Shown: positions 16,476 to 25,594 of the stretch, piece after piece
Layout: each line of letters opens with the position of its first letter
How positions within the stretch are numbered: position 1 is the first letter of the stretch
From: Rothia nasimurium
Lineage (GTDB): Bacteria; Actinomycetota; Actinomycetes; Actinomycetales; Micrococcaceae
Length of the DNA stretch: 64,000 nucleotides
Direction of reading: 5' to 3'
NCBI RefSeq assembly: GCF_004569295.1
Contig: NZ_SPQC01000004.1
Coordinates: 1 to 64,000 of the forward strand
Position numbers and translations under genes: made by a program
The notes under the pieces: generated by a model
What the model was told of the DNA's origin: nothing
Database searches by the model: none
Seen by the model: the letters and a program-made list of their open reading frames with translations, nothing else

Positions 16476-17882
16476 CTAAAGCAGGCTAGCGACCCCAAAC
16501 ACGGCCACGGCACCGGCAAAACCTACGATGCCAATGAGGGTTTCCATCACCGTCCAGGTTTTGAGGGTAGTCTTCTCGTCCATATTGAAGAAGCGGCTGA
16601 CCAGCCAGAAACCTGAGTCGTTGAAGTGCGAGAGCACCACAGAGCCTGCGGCGACCGAAACGACAAGGGCAGCCAGCTGGATAGAGTTGAAATCTACTGC
16701 CAGAACACCGGGGGTGATGAGACCTGCAGCGGTGGTCAGGGCTACGGTCGCTGACCCCTGGGCGACGCGCAGAATTGCGGCAATGAGGAAGCCCGCAACG
16801 ATGAGGGGAACACCCAGGTCACCCAGTACATCGGCGAGAGCATCGCCGATTCCTGAGGATCGTAGCACGCCACCGAACATACCACCGGCGCCGGTAATCA
16901 GGATGACGGAGCAGACCGCGGGAAGTGCGCCGTCCATAGTCTGCTGGATACCTAACGCGTGATCCTTACGTTTGAAGCCGAGCAGGTACATGGCAACGAG
17001 GGAGGTAATGAGCAGAGCAACAGGGGTCTCGCCGAGCAGGCGCAGGGTTTGGAACCAGGTTTCATCTGCTGCACTTTCAGGCAGCATGCCTCCCTTCGCC
17101 AGAGTGTTGAGGCCGGTGTTAAGGAAGATGAGGAACATGGGGAGCAGGAGCACGAAGAGAACGGTGCCGAAGGAGGGCGGGTTGAGGGGCTCGTCCTGGG
17201 TTTCTTCGTGGCCCATGAGGGCGGGTACGGGAAGGTCGATGCGCTTACCGATGAACTTTGAGAAGAGGTAAACGGCAAGGTACCAGGTGGGCACCGCGAT
17301 GATGAGGGAGACAAGCAGTAGAGTACCGACGTTAGCTTCGAAGAAAGAGGCTGCGGAGACCGGCCCGGGGTGAGGCGGCACGAAGACGTGCATGACGGAG
17401 AATGCGCCTACGGCGGGGATTCCGTAGAGCAGAAGGGAGCCACCAACCCAGCGAGCGACGGAGAAGACGATGGGGAGCATCACGACAAGGCCGGCATCAA
17501 AGAAGATGGGGAAGCCAAAGAGCATAGATGCCACGCCGAGGGCGATGGGGGCGCGGTCTTCACCGAAGACCGAGATGAGTTTGTGGGCGAGCACCTGGGC
17601 ACCGCCGGAGTATTGGATGAGGGCACCCAGCATGGCTCCAAGGCCAACGAGCAGGGCTACGGACGCCAGGGTTGATCCGAATCCGCTGAGCATGACGGGC
17701 ACGACGCTGGCGACGGGGATTCCGGTGGCGACGGCGGTGAGCAGGCTGACGATAATGAGGGCAGGGAAAGCGTGGAGTTTGAATTTGATGATGAGGAGCA
17801 GCAGGAGCAGGATTGCGCCGGCGGCGATAGCGAGCAGGGGCCCAGCAGTGAGGGTTTGGGCCCAGTCTTCGGGGAGAGGCAT
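16476..17882 (-). CDS. gntP: gluconate:H+ symporter, GntP family, 468 aa
   Basis: About twelve to fourteen membrane helices, with GntP-family sequences GLGAMLGALIQYSGGAQVLA, GFPIFFDAGLVVMLPIVFSV and VFVPPHPGPVSAA. Imports gluconate or related sugar acids. It lies 23 nt downstream of the gluconokinase gene on the same strand, so uptake and phosphorylation are co-expressed. Length is typical (about 450 aa). Confidence 0.9.
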   Translation of the reverse strand: MPLPEDWAQTLTAGPLLAIAAGAILLLLLLIIKFKLHAFPALIIVSLLTAVATGIPVASVVPVMLSGFGSTLASVALLVGLGAMLGALIQYSGGAQVLAHKLISVFGEDRAPIALGVASMLFGFPIFFDAGLVVMLPIVFSVARWVGGSLLLYGIPAVGAFSVMHVFVPPHPGPVSAASFFEANVGTLLLVSLIIAVPTWYLAVYLFSKFIGKRIDLPVPALMGHEETQDEPLNPPSFGTVLFVLLLPMFLIFLNTGLNTLAKGGMLPESAADETWFQTLRLLGETPVALLITSLVAMYLLGFKRKDHALGIQQTMDGALPAVCSVILITGAGGMFGGVLRSSGIGDALADVLGDLGVPLIVAGFLIAAILRVAQGSATVALTTAAGLITPGVLAVDFNSIQLAALVVSVAAGSVVLSHFNDSGFWLVSRFFNMDEKTTLKTWTVMETLIGIVGFAGAVAVFGVASLL

Positions 17883-17905
17883 AGTGGTGTGCTTTCGTGT
17901 GCTGT

Positions 17906-18424
17906 TTATAGAGTGGGGCGCAGAGCCGCTAGCGCCGCGGTCGCAACCTGTTCCGGGATGCCAGAGATGTCAACGAGTACCCCGGCTTCGTCAGCTTCAA
18001 GGGGTTCGAGGGTGGCGAACTGAGAGTCGAGTAGGGAGGTGGGCATGAAGTGGCCTTCGCGGTGCTTCATGCGTTCTGCGATGGTTTCTCGGGGTCCGGT
18101 GAGGTGGACGAAGAGGACGCCGGGGGCAGCTTCACGCAGCACGTCACGGTAGGCGCGCCTGAGGGCGGAGCAGGTGACGACCGTGTGCTCGCCGCGGGCG
18201 TCCGTGTCCTTGATCCAGGTGGCGATACTGGCAAGCCAGGGGGCGCGATCTTCGTCGGTGAGGGGAATCCCGGCGCTCATTTTCTGGATATTTTCAGCAG
18301 GGTGCAGGTCGTCGCCTTCGACGAATGGCCACCCTAGCTGGTCGCGCAGGGCGTGGGCGATGCTGGTTTTGCCAGTACCGCTCACACCCATCACGACAAT
18401 GTGATGTGTGTTTTCCGTTGTCAT
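17906..18424 (-). CDS. gntK: gluconokinase, 172 aa
   Basis: Phosphorylates gluconate to 6-phosphogluconate for the pentose phosphate pathway. P-loop GVSGTGKTS (about 13-21), the substrate segment EGDDLHPAENIQKMSAGIPL and TDEDRAPWL are diagnostic of the thermoresistant GntK family. First gene of the gntK-gntP operon; a candidate -10 element (TATATAG) lies about 25 nt upstream near 18450. No GntR regulator is adjacent. Confidence 0.9.
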   Translation of the reverse strand: MTTENTHHIVVMGVSGTGKTSIAHALRDQLGWPFVEGDDLHPAENIQKMSAGIPLTDEDRAPWLASIATWIKDTDARGEHTVVTCSALRRAYRDVLREAAPGVLFVHLTGPRETIAERMKHREGHFMPTSLLDSQFATLEPLEADEAGVLVDISGIPEQVATAALAALRPTL

Positions 18425-18764
18425 GTCTATTATTGTGCACCCATTTAGTCTATATACCGAATGGACGGAGCACTAAAGACGTGCAGGCTAAATAGGTACA
18501 CAGCGAAGCTGCTGGCTGGGGCTGGCGTGAATCGCAACGAGCCCCCGGGCGAGAAGCGAGAGGGTCAGCAGCAAGCGTGTGCCTGCTTAACCTGTTACGA
18601 CCTCTACTCTTTATTACAGCCTAAGCGCGTAACAGTGTCACAGTTCTACTCATAGGGGCAATATGTGAGAAAGGCTAGGGTTTGGTGCACTTGAAGTCCT
18701 AGGCTGAAGACCAAGCGCTCCCGGCGCTGTAGTCCCCAAGCAGCCGCACAAAGGAAAACCAACC
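18425..18764. other. 340-bp divergent intergenic region with a potential stem-loop
   Basis: Holds the promoters of gntK (minus) and the flavin reductase (plus). Around 18508-18572 an outer stem GCTGCTGGC/GTCAGCAGC encloses an inner GGGGCT/AGCCCC. I could not match it to a riboswitch class. No gene seen. Confidence 0.4.
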
Positions 18765-19286
18765 ATGACCACCCAGGTAAATATCAGCGAGAAGACCGCC
18801 ACCGAACTTTTCTGCGAGGCTTTCGGCGCCCAGGCAGCCGGCGTTGCCATCATCACCGCTGAGGGCTCCGACGGGCTGCCGGGTGGCCTGACCATCTCGT
18901 CCCTGTCATCGGTTTCCGCTGAGCCTCCCATCGTGTCTTTCTCTTTCAAGGACCGCACCGGTTCGGCTGCCCGCATTATCGACGCTGACTCCTTCCTGAT
19001 TCACCTGATTGGTGCCGATAACATCGAGATTGCAAAGCTCTTCTCGATCAGCAAGGCCGATAAGTTTGGCGATACCTCCACCTGGGATCGTCTGCCCACC
19101 GGCGAGCCCCTGCTGCACGGGGTGAGCCGGGTGCTGCGCGTCCGTCCCCTGGGTACCCTCAACGCGGGCCCTGCCGTGGTCTTTACCGCTGAGGTCACCG
19201 ACTTCATCCGCCACGACGCCAACGCCGCCCCTACCGTTTACCACGCCCGCCGCTTCCATGGCTTGGGCGACCACTCAGCCCTGTAA
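18765..19286 (+). CDS. flavin reductase family protein, 173 aa
   Basis: FMN-binding split-barrel of the flavin reductase (DIM6/NTAB) family: GVAIITAEGSDGLPGGLTIS, then SLSSVSAEPPIVSFSFKDRT, and FLIHLIGADNIEIAKLFS. Such enzymes reduce FMN with NAD(P)H, often for a partner monooxygenase, but none is adjacent. Start follows AAAGGAAAA. The M20 deacylase follows 39 nt downstream on the same strand and may be co-transcribed. Physiological partner unknown. Confidence 0.85.
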   Translation: MTTQVNISEKTATELFCEAFGAQAAGVAIITAEGSDGLPGGLTISSLSSVSAEPPIVSFSFKDRTGSAARIIDADSFLIHLIGADNIEIAKLFSISKADKFGDTSTWDRLPTGEPLLHGVSRVLRVRPLGTLNAGPAVVFTAEVTDFIRHDANAAPTVYHARRFHGLGDHSAL

Positions 19287-19325
19287 TCTAGCGCCCCGGC
19301 AGGCCCGGGGTTTTAGACTGGTGCT

Positions 19326-20555
19326 ATGACACTCCCTGCATCTCTTCCCTGGATTGAAAAGCTTATTGCCGCGCAGTCCATCAGCCAGACCAGCAACCGC
19401 CCCGTGCTCGACCTGCTGGCGGCTGAGTTTAAGGCTCACGGCCTGACCCCGCACTACACCTATAGCGAGGACGGCGAGCGCGCCAACCTCTTCGTGACCG
19501 TACCCGCCGCTGACGGTGGTACGGACGGCGGCGTGGTGCTGTCGGGGCATACGGACGTGGTGCCGGTTGAGGGCCAGGCATGGACGGTCACTGACCCTTT
19601 CACTCCCCTGGTGAAGGACGGCAAGCTTTACGGGCGCGGGGCGTCGGATATGAAGTCTTTTATTGGGTCGGCTATGTGGCTGCTGCCCCAGTTGCGTGAA
19701 GCGGAGCTGGTGAAGCCCGTTCATTTCGCTTTTTCCTACGATGAGGAAATTGGCTGTGTGGGTGCGCCTGCTATGGTCAGGGATTTCAAGGCCCGCGGTA
19801 TTAACCCTGATTTTGCGGTGATTGGGGAGCCGTCCATGATGCAGGTTATTTCTGCCCATAAGGGTGCCCACCGCGGCCGGGTGACTTTCAAGGGTATCGC
19901 CAAGCATGCCTCCTTGGGCCCGCACGGGGTTAATGCCCTGGCTCAGGCGGCGGAGTTTATTACTTTCTTTGAGCAGTTGGCCGGTACCTGGCGGGCTGAG
20001 GGTCCCTTTGATGAGGGTTTTGTGGTGCCCTATTCCACCGGTGGGGTGAACTTTGCCCGCGGTGGTATTCAGTACAACATTGTGGGTGAGCACGTGGTGC
20101 TGGAGTATGACTTCCGCACGGTTCCCCAGATGACCACCGACGAGGTGCTGGCCCTGGTTAAGGCGAAGATTGACGACGACCTGCTGCCTGCGCTCAAGGC
20201 GCGGGCGGCGGACGCTGAGGCCCTGGCTGGCGCTGCACCCGGCGAGTTCGTGGACGCTGTGGGTATCACCCATGAACTGCTGGCTGCCGTCCCTGCCCTG
20301 GGCATCGCTGACAGTGCTGAGATTATTGCCCTGGCCAACGAGTGGGCGGGACGCTCTGGTTCTGTAGAGGCCCAGAAGGTTACCTACGGCACTGAGGCTG
20401 GCCAGTTCGCCCTCTACGGCGGGGTGCAGGCGGTGGTGTGCGGCCCCGGTGATATCGCCCAGGCCCACACCCCCAATGAGTGGATTGAGCTGGCCCAGGT
20501 TGAGGCCTGCGATTGCTTCATGCTCAAGGTGCTGGAGTGGGCTAGCCAGGAATAG
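19326..20555 (+). CDS. argE: M20 metallopeptidase, probable acetylornithine deacetylase, 409 aa
   Basis: Di-zinc aminoacylase fold with metal ligands in LSGHTDVVPVEGQAWT (His, about 77), YGRGASDMKSFIG (Asp, about 111) and the catalytic Glu pair in FSYDEEIGCVG (about 145). The dimerisation lid lies at about 185-295. Closest to ArgE, which hydrolyses N-acetylornithine in arginine synthesis. No other arg genes are adjacent and actinobacteria usually use ArgJ, so a related amino-acid deacylase is a real alternative. A strong terminator follows. Confidence 0.75.
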   Translation: MTLPASLPWIEKLIAAQSISQTSNRPVLDLLAAEFKAHGLTPHYTYSEDGERANLFVTVPAADGGTDGGVVLSGHTDVVPVEGQAWTVTDPFTPLVKDGKLYGRGASDMKSFIGSAMWLLPQLREAELVKPVHFAFSYDEEIGCVGAPAMVRDFKARGINPDFAVIGEPSMMQVISAHKGAHRGRVTFKGIAKHASLGPHGVNALAQAAEFITFFEQLAGTWRAEGPFDEGFVVPYSTGGVNFARGGIQYNIVGEHVVLEYDFRTVPQMTTDEVLALVKAKIDDDLLPALKARAADAEALAGAAPGEFVDAVGITHELLAAVPALGIADSAEIIALANEWAGRSGSVEAQKVTYGTEAGQFALYGGVQAVVCGPGDIAQAHTPNEWIELAQVEACDCFMLKVLEWASQE

Positions 20556-20587
20556 GGCCGGGTATCTGAATTAATGCTCGGTATCTA

Positions 20588-20647
20588 GTGCAGACTTTTT
20601 GGGCTGCGTGCAGAGAAAACCCTGCACACAGCCCAAAAAGTCTGCAC
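20588..20647. terminator. long bidirectional terminator
   Basis: Perfect 19-bp arms at 20588-20606 and 20629-20647, including an AAAAA/TTTTT pair, with a second small stem inside (TGCAG/CTGCA). Lies between convergent argE and glpF. Confidence 0.85.
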
Positions 20648-20663
20648 AGCACCGAGTAGGAGG

Positions 20664-21626
20664 CTACTCCCAGAAAGCCCTCTTCTGCACGACCGGGATT
20701 TTGCCGGTGGGCGGGCAGGTGGCGGCGACGGACGCGGCGGTAGCCTCGGTGTCCTCGCTCTGGGGTAGTACCTCAGCCGACTTAGACCGGTACATGTGCT
20801 TGTTAGCCCACAGGCCAAACCCGAGCACAACCAGGGTCAGCACTACACCGGCCACCTGGAAGATAGAGAACTGGCCGTCGTAGTAGAGCTTGAAGAAGGA
20901 TCCGCCCATCATTCCACCGGCGATGGGGGCGCACACCGGCACCCAGGCGTAGTACCAGAGGGAACTTCCCTTACCGTGGATAGGCAGCAGGGCGTGCATG
21001 AGGCGGGGGCCAAAGTCGCGGGCCGGGTTGAGGGCAAAGCCGGTCTGGCCACCCAGACCAATCACCAGCACAGTGACCAGGAAGCCAAAGGCCAGGGGCT
21101 TGAGCACGTGATTGAGATCGAGCGCCAGGGCTGAACCTTCGAGCACGGGGGTGAAGTTAACCCCCACATAGAGGGCTGAGAAGACCAGCAGGAAGGTGCC
21201 GATAATCTCAGACAGGGCGTTCGTGAAGTAGTTGTGGATAGCCGGTACAGTCGCAAAAACACCGAGCTTGATTTTGCGGTCGGCGGTTGCCTTCCAGTGG
21301 GGCAGGTAGTTGAGGAAGACGAAGCCCGCGCCCACCATGGCACCGGCAATCTGGGCGAGAATGTAGCCGGGCACCATGGCCCAGTCGAACTCCCCGTAGG
21401 CGGCTAGGCCGATGGAAACAGCGGGGTTGAGGTGGCCGCCGGAGTAGGCGTGGGAGGCGTAGACGCCGAAGGTGACGGCAAAGCCCCAGCCGAAGGCAAT
21501 GGTGAAGAAGTTGTCGCCGTGGCCTTTGGAGCGGCGCAGTTCGACGGTGGCAATGACGCCGCAGCCGATGGTCACCATAATCATGGTGCCTAGGAATTCA
21601 GCGAGGTAGGGGCTGATGGTATTCAC
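20664..21626 (-). CDS. glpF: MIP-family aquaglyceroporin (glycerol facilitator), 320 aa
   Basis: Six membrane helices and two half-helices carrying the NPA signatures SGGHLNPAVS (about 64-73) and GFALNPARDFGPR (about 205-217). The Asp after the second NPAR is typical of the glycerol-conducting GlpF branch. Longer than E. coli GlpF (281 aa) through a polar C-terminal tail of about 45 residues. No glycerol kinase is adjacent. The promoter lies within 21627-21740. Confidence 0.88.
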   Translation of the reverse strand: MNTISPYLAEFLGTMIMVTIGCGVIATVELRRSKGHGDNFFTIAFGWGFAVTFGVYASHAYSGGHLNPAVSIGLAAYGEFDWAMVPGYILAQIAGAMVGAGFVFLNYLPHWKATADRKIKLGVFATVPAIHNYFTNALSEIIGTFLLVFSALYVGVNFTPVLEGSALALDLNHVLKPLAFGFLVTVLVIGLGGQTGFALNPARDFGPRLMHALLPIHGKGSSLWYYAWVPVCAPIAGGMMGGSFFKLYYDGQFSIFQVAGVVLTLVVLGFGLWANKHMYRSKSAEVLPQSEDTEATAASVAATCPPTGKIPVVQKRAFWE

Positions 21627-21848
21627 GTGTTTCTCCGCAAGTGTCGGGGGCTAGTACGCCCAGGCAGGTGCCGGATCCTTCAGCCCATAGTTTGCTTCAC
21701 TTGGCTTTAAGTGTGAATGATTGGGTTTTATGCGGCAAAGCTTAGGGGTAAAAGTGCCCTAACACTTAAGCGGTTTACCGCCCTCTTTTCCGAACGCTGT
21801 GACCAAGCACCCATCAACCCCGCCCACCAGCTAAGACAGCGGTAGACA

Positions 21849-21891
21849 GGGCGGGCGTCCACGCGGGCCAAAGAAGGCGGACGCACCGCCC
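21849..21891 (-). terminator. hairpin just after the VanZ gene
   Basis: GGGCGGGCGTCC (21849-21860) pairs with GGACGC-A-CCGCCC (21879-21891), 12 bp with one bulge, 2 nt beyond the VanZ stop. No T tract, so its termination efficiency is uncertain. Confidence 0.5.
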
Positions 21892-21893
21892 CA

Positions 21894-22517
21894 CTAGCGC
21901 CCGAAGAGGCGGCGCAGCTGCCCCGGCAGGGTATGGCGGTGCTGCCAGGCGGCGAGGGCGCCCCAGCCCAGTACGGCACCCAGGGTGTTGTTGAAGATGT
22001 CTTCGGCGTCAAAGGTTCGGGTAGCGCAATCGTAGTAACCCCAGATACCGGTCAGCTGGGTCAGCTCAATCGCGAGCGAAGTGCCAAAGGCAGCAAAGAG
22101 CACGGTGCGAAAACTAGCTCCCCAGCGCCAGCGGGCCAGCAGGCCAAAGGGCACAAAGAGCAGCACGTTCAGCAGCATCTGCAGCACATAGATCGAAAAA
22201 AGGGCACCGAGCAGGCCGTCATTGGCGGCGATGGCGAAGTCAATACTCCAGCCCAGGAAGAAGCGGGGGTAGGTGCTGCCCCAGCCATCGGGGCAGACAA
22301 AGACGTCGTTATCGGGCAGGGGCAGGAAGGTGTAGGCGATGACCCCGGTAGCGTAGAGCACCAGGATGCCCGTGGCAGCTATGCGGCGCAGGAGCCTGCG
22401 GGCGGGCAGGTGGCGGCCAAACCACCAGAGGGCGGGCACGATAAACACCATGAGCAGGACCCAGAGGGAAAGCGCCTGCTGGAGCACGGGAATCGAGAAG
22501 TAGAAGTAGTACCGCAT
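21894..22517 (-). CDS. VanZ-family membrane protein, 207 aa
   Basis: Five hydrophobic helices; VanZ-like features are TFLPLPDNDVFVCPDG, NVLLFVPFGLLARWRW, IELTQLTGIWGYYDCATRTF and the final DAEDIFNNTLGAVLGW. VanZ of enterococci gives low-level teicoplanin resistance, but most family members have unknown envelope functions. A decayed second VanZ fragment lies directly upstream (22574-22767). Confidence 0.8.
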   Translation of the reverse strand: MRYYFYFSIPVLQQALSLWVLLMVFIVPALWWFGRHLPARRLLRRIAATGILVLYATGVIAYTFLPLPDNDVFVCPDGWGSTYPRFFLGWSIDFAIAANDGLLGALFSIYVLQMLLNVLLFVPFGLLARWRWGASFRTVLFAAFGTSLAIELTQLTGIWGYYDCATRTFDAEDIFNNTLGAVLGWGALAAWQHRHTLPGQLRRLFGR

Positions 22518-22573
22518 AGCCTCATGCCGAAGGGGTGGATGGGCTGTTTATTGTACCGATGCTTACTGAACTT

Positions 22574-22767
22574 TTACAGGGAGCGGCGGGCGGCACGACC
22601 CCAGGGCAGGGGCTGCTCTTCGCGGGGGCGCAGGGTAACCCAGGCCAGGGCGATAGCAGCCCCGATGAGCCCACCGGTGGTGTTGGTGATGAGGTCGTCA
22701 ACGTCGAAGATGCGGTAGACGCAGAGCCAGAGCCCCCCAGACCATACCGGTGTAGCCGAAGTTTGCC
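22574..22767 (-). pseudogene. C-terminal fragment of a second VanZ-like gene
   Basis: In the frame ending with TAA at 22574-22576 the sequence reads YRIFDVDDLITNTTGGLIG followed by AAIALAWVTLRPREEQ, the VanZ C-terminal signature. The frame has no start codon and is preceded by a stop. An ATG at 22777 with GGAGA upstream starts a different frame (MSTWANFGYTGMVW) that ends after 26 residues. Best read as a frameshifted, truncated duplicate of the neighbouring vanZ. Confidence 0.55.
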
Positions 22768-22860
22768 CAAGTACTCATGTGTCTCCTGTGGTGCGCTGGT
22801 CTTTCTTTTAGATTCCCACAGGGGTATGAGAGCTAGGGCAGGGCGGGCTGTGTGCCTGCC

Positions 22861-23279
22861 CTAGGTGAGGGCGGTCAGGGCTAGCCCGGCCGCGGCGGCA
22901 GCGGTTGCGGCAAGTAGTTGGCCGAGGGGTCAGGACGCCGGTGGCCAGCTTACCGGAGGCTCGTAGGGTTTCGAGCAGGGCGGTGGAGAAGGTGGTGTAG
23001 CCACCTAAAAAGCCCATGCCCAGAATGAGGGTGAGATTTTCTGTAATTACAAAAGTTTCCGCGCCGGGAATAAGCCTGATATGGGTAGCAAGAAGGCCGG
23101 TAAGGCAGCCCAGAAGAAAGGACCCGGTGACATTAATAAAGAATGTTCCAAACGGCATAGATACTTGCCAGAGACTTGATGCGAGGGCCTTAACCCAGGT
23201 ATCGACCCACAGGCGCAGGGCGGCGCCTGCTCCACCACCCAGAAAGACGAGCCAGGTTGCGCGGAATGTAGGGGGCCAT
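22861..23279 (-). pseudogene. crcB: fluoride channel CrcB/Fluc, frameshifted
   Basis: Fluoride exporter subunit. The central frame (23158 down to about 22930) has INVTGSFLLGCLTG and GGYTTFSTALLETLRASG, diagnostic of Fluc. The true N-terminus (ATWLVFLGGGAGAALRLW) lies in the same frame upstream but has no start codon; an ATG at 23279 joins it if one C of a five-C run (23271-23275) is removed. At the other end, removing one C of a four-C run (22926-22929) restores QLLAATAAAAAGLALTALT and a TAG stop. The corrected length is 417 nt, 138 residues, normal for Fluc. Two indels mean either a dead gene or base-calling errors. Confidence 0.7.
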
Positions 23280-23288
23280 TCCCCCAGC

Positions 23289-24842
23289 CTACGCCCCCAG
23301 CAGGGGCAGACGCACCGTAAACTCGGTACGCCCCGAGCGGGAGACTACATCGATAGATCCCCCGTGGGCTTCTACGATGGCCTTGGCGATAGGAAGACCC
23401 AGGCCGGTAGTACCATCGGAGCCGGAGCGGGCAGCGTCCGCCCGCGTAAAGCGGTCGAAAATCTTGCTCTTGAACTCGGAGTCAATGCCGGGGCCGTTGT
23501 CACTCACGCTCATGATGGCCTCGCGGCCGCTGGCAGAAATCGACAGGGAGGCGGTCACCGTGGTGCCCTCGTCCGTGTGCTTCCGAGCATTCGAGAGCAG
23601 ATTCAACAGCACCTGCTGGAGCTGGGATCGGTCGCCGCGCACCTCCACCACGCCCTCGGGCAGGTTGAGCTGCCAGATGTGAGAGGGGGCTGCCACTTGC
23701 AGGTCCATGACGTTTTCGACCAGCAGTTCGGTCAGGTCCACCTCGGTCATTTCAGGCTTGCGCCCCTCGTCGAGGCGGACCAGCAGAAGCAGGTCTTCGA
23801 CCAGGCGCGACATGCGTTCGGTCTGCGAGTTCACGCGCTCTAGGGAAGTCTTACCCTGGTCGGTGAGGGTTTCGGTCCAGCGAATCATATCCGCATACCC
23901 CTTGATAGCCGCCAGGGGCGTCCGCAGCTCGTGGGAGGCGTCCGCCACGAAGACCCGCATCTGCTCCTCGGTGCGCGAGCGTGCTTCGAGGGCCGACTGC
24001 ACGTTGTCTAGGAGCTGGTTGAGGGCATACCCAACCGCTCCTACCTCGTCGCCGGGGTGGGCGTCCGCGCGCTGCACGCGGGTCGCCTCAGGCAGGGTTT
24101 CGAGGGCCAGGTCCATGTGGGCAACGCCCGCAGCGACCTGCGAGACCCGCTCAAGGGGCTGCATGGTACGGCGGATAATCCAGGAGCCCAGCACACCGGC
24201 ACCAATCATCACGGCAACCGAACCGGCAGCGATCACAGCTACCAGCACAGCGAGGGTGCGGTGGGTTTCTGCCAGGGGTACGCCGGTGACGATGATGCCC
24301 TCGCTGACCGGGTTATCCTGCATGACAACCAGGTATTCGCCCACCTCAAGGTCTACTTCAACGGTTCCGTCAGAGGTAGAGAGTGCCAGCAGGGTCTGTT
24401 GGTCAGCGTCACTGAGGGTCTGGGTGGAGCCGACCGAGTCGAGCATGCCAGCCACCACGGTCTGGCCGTTGGCGGTGCACAGGCTCAGGGTGCCGGGGCC
24501 CTGGCCGGGTGCGTCGAGGGTGGTGCGGCCGTTGAACTGCTGGCAGCCGTCTACCTCGGTGCTGCTGCTTTGCCCGGCGGGCCCACCGGGTTTGAAGGAA
24601 ACAGCTCGGTGGGCGGCTTCGTCGAGCTGCCCGTAGGCCCGGTCCATGAGGGAGCTAGAGAGGGCGATGTAGCTGGAAACGCCAATAATCAGGCAGGCGA
24701 TACCCAGCATGGTCACCAGAATGGCGATGAGCTTGGTGCGCAGGTGGGGGGCGGTGCGCAGCCCGGTGGGGGCTGCGTCCTGGGTCTGCTCCTGCCCCGA
24801 AGCGGGCGCAGGGGTGCCCGCAGGCTGTGAAGGTGCTGCCAT
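23289..24842 (-). CDS. sensor histidine kinase, 517 aa
   Basis: Layout: polar N-terminus, membrane helix 1 (about 36-58, LIAILVTMLGIACLIIGVSS), extracytoplasmic domain (60-195), helix 2 (about 198-222), HAMP (223-285), HisKA with phospho-His in DASHELRTPLAAIKGY (about 304-319), and HATPase with NLLSNARKHT, SVSDNGPGID and GTTGLGLPIA. The Glu-Leu-Arg-Thr-Pro H-box places it in the OmpR-partner HK group. Its start lies 5 nt after the response regulator stop, so they form one two-component operon. Signal unknown; resembles the actinobacterial TcrY/TrcS type. Confidence 0.9.
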   Translation of the reverse strand: MAAPSQPAGTPAPASGQEQTQDAAPTGLRTAPHLRTKLIAILVTMLGIACLIIGVSSYIALSSSLMDRAYGQLDEAAHRAVSFKPGGPAGQSSSTEVDGCQQFNGRTTLDAPGQGPGTLSLCTANGQTVVAGMLDSVGSTQTLSDADQQTLLALSTSDGTVEVDLEVGEYLVVMQDNPVSEGIIVTGVPLAETHRTLAVLVAVIAAGSVAVMIGAGVLGSWIIRRTMQPLERVSQVAAGVAHMDLALETLPEATRVQRADAHPGDEVGAVGYALNQLLDNVQSALEARSRTEEQMRVFVADASHELRTPLAAIKGYADMIRWTETLTDQGKTSLERVNSQTERMSRLVEDLLLLVRLDEGRKPEMTEVDLTELLVENVMDLQVAAPSHIWQLNLPEGVVEVRGDRSQLQQVLLNLLSNARKHTDEGTTVTASLSISASGREAIMSVSDNGPGIDSEFKSKIFDRFTRADAARSGSDGTTGLGLPIAKAIVEAHGGSIDVVSRSGRTEFTVRLPLLGA

Positions 24843-24847
24843 GAGCC

Positions 24848-25594
24848 CTACTGGTTGACGGGCTTAATGACGTAGCCTGCGCCGCGCACAGTGTGAATCA
24901 TGGGTTCACGGCCCACGTCAATCTTTTTGCGCAGGTAGGAGATGTAGAGTTCCACAATGTTGGCCTGGCCGCCGAAGTCGTAGTTCCAGACGTTATCGAG
25001 AATCTGGGCTTTAGAGACCACTCGCTTAGCGTTTTCCATGAGGTAGCGCAGCAGGTCGAACTGGGTTGCGGTGAGCTGGATTTCTTCGCCGCTGCGGGTG
25101 ACTTCGCGGGTGTCCTGGTTGAGCACCAGGTCGCCGACCACGAGCTCAGCATCGCTAGCTGCTGCTACGCCGGAGCGCTGCACCAGGCGGTGCAAGCGGA
25201 TGATGACCTCTTCCATGGAGAAGGGTTTGGTGACGTAGTCGTCGGCGCCAGCTGCCAGGCCGACAATGCGGTCATCCAAGGAGTCTTTGGCGGTGAGGAA
25301 GAGGCAGGGCACCTCGGGGTAGAGCTTGCGGATGCGGGAGAGCAACTCAACACCGTCGAAGCCGGGCATCATGATGTCGAGCACGAGGACGTCGGGGCGC
25401 CAGTCACGTGCGATAGCCAGGGCTGCGGGGCCTTCACCCGCTGATTTGACCTCCCAGCCAATCATTTTGAGTGCCACACTGACTAGCTCTTCGAGCATGA
25501 GCTCATCGTCTACCACGAGGGCGCGGATGGGCGACCCGTCGGGGTGTTCAAGGGCCGGAAGGTTCTTGGCGATATCGGTTGCTGTGCTGCTCAT
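24848..25594 (-). CDS. OmpR-family response regulator, 248 aa
   Basis: Receiver domain with acidic pair in RALVVDDELMLEE (about 25-37), phospho-acceptor Asp in DVLVLDIMMPGFDGVE (about 73), and the conserved Thr/Lys in FLTAKDSLDD and YVTKPFSMEE. The C-terminal winged helix (about 155-245) ends in LYISYLRKKID and HTVRGAGYVIKP. First gene of the operon with the histidine kinase at 23289. An N-terminal extension of about 20 residues precedes the receiver. Targets unknown. Confidence 0.92.
   Translation of the reverse strand: MSSTATDIAKNLPALEHPDGSPIRALVVDDELMLEELVSVALKMIGWEVKSAGEGPAALAIARDWRPDVLVLDIMMPGFDGVELLSRIRKLYPEVPCLFLTAKDSLDDRIVGLAAGADDYVTKPFSMEEVIIRLHRLVQRSGVAAASDAELVVGDLVLNQDTREVTRSGEEIQLTATQFDLLRYLMENAKRVVSKAQILDNVWNYDFGGQANIVELYISYLRKKIDVGREPMIHTVRGAGYVIKPVNQ

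Noticed and set aside
18505-18575. FMN or other riboswitch before the flavin reductase
   Set aside because: Conserved core sequences of the FMN, TPP and cobalamin classes are not present.
19275-20468. 397-aa open frame antisense to the M20 deacylase
   Set aside because: Composition is His/Gln/Gly/Leu-rich without domain signals; it is a shadow of GC-rich third positions in the real gene.
22861-23289. Fluoride riboswitch for crcB
   Set aside because: crcB starts 9 nt from the histidine kinase stop; no room and no motif.
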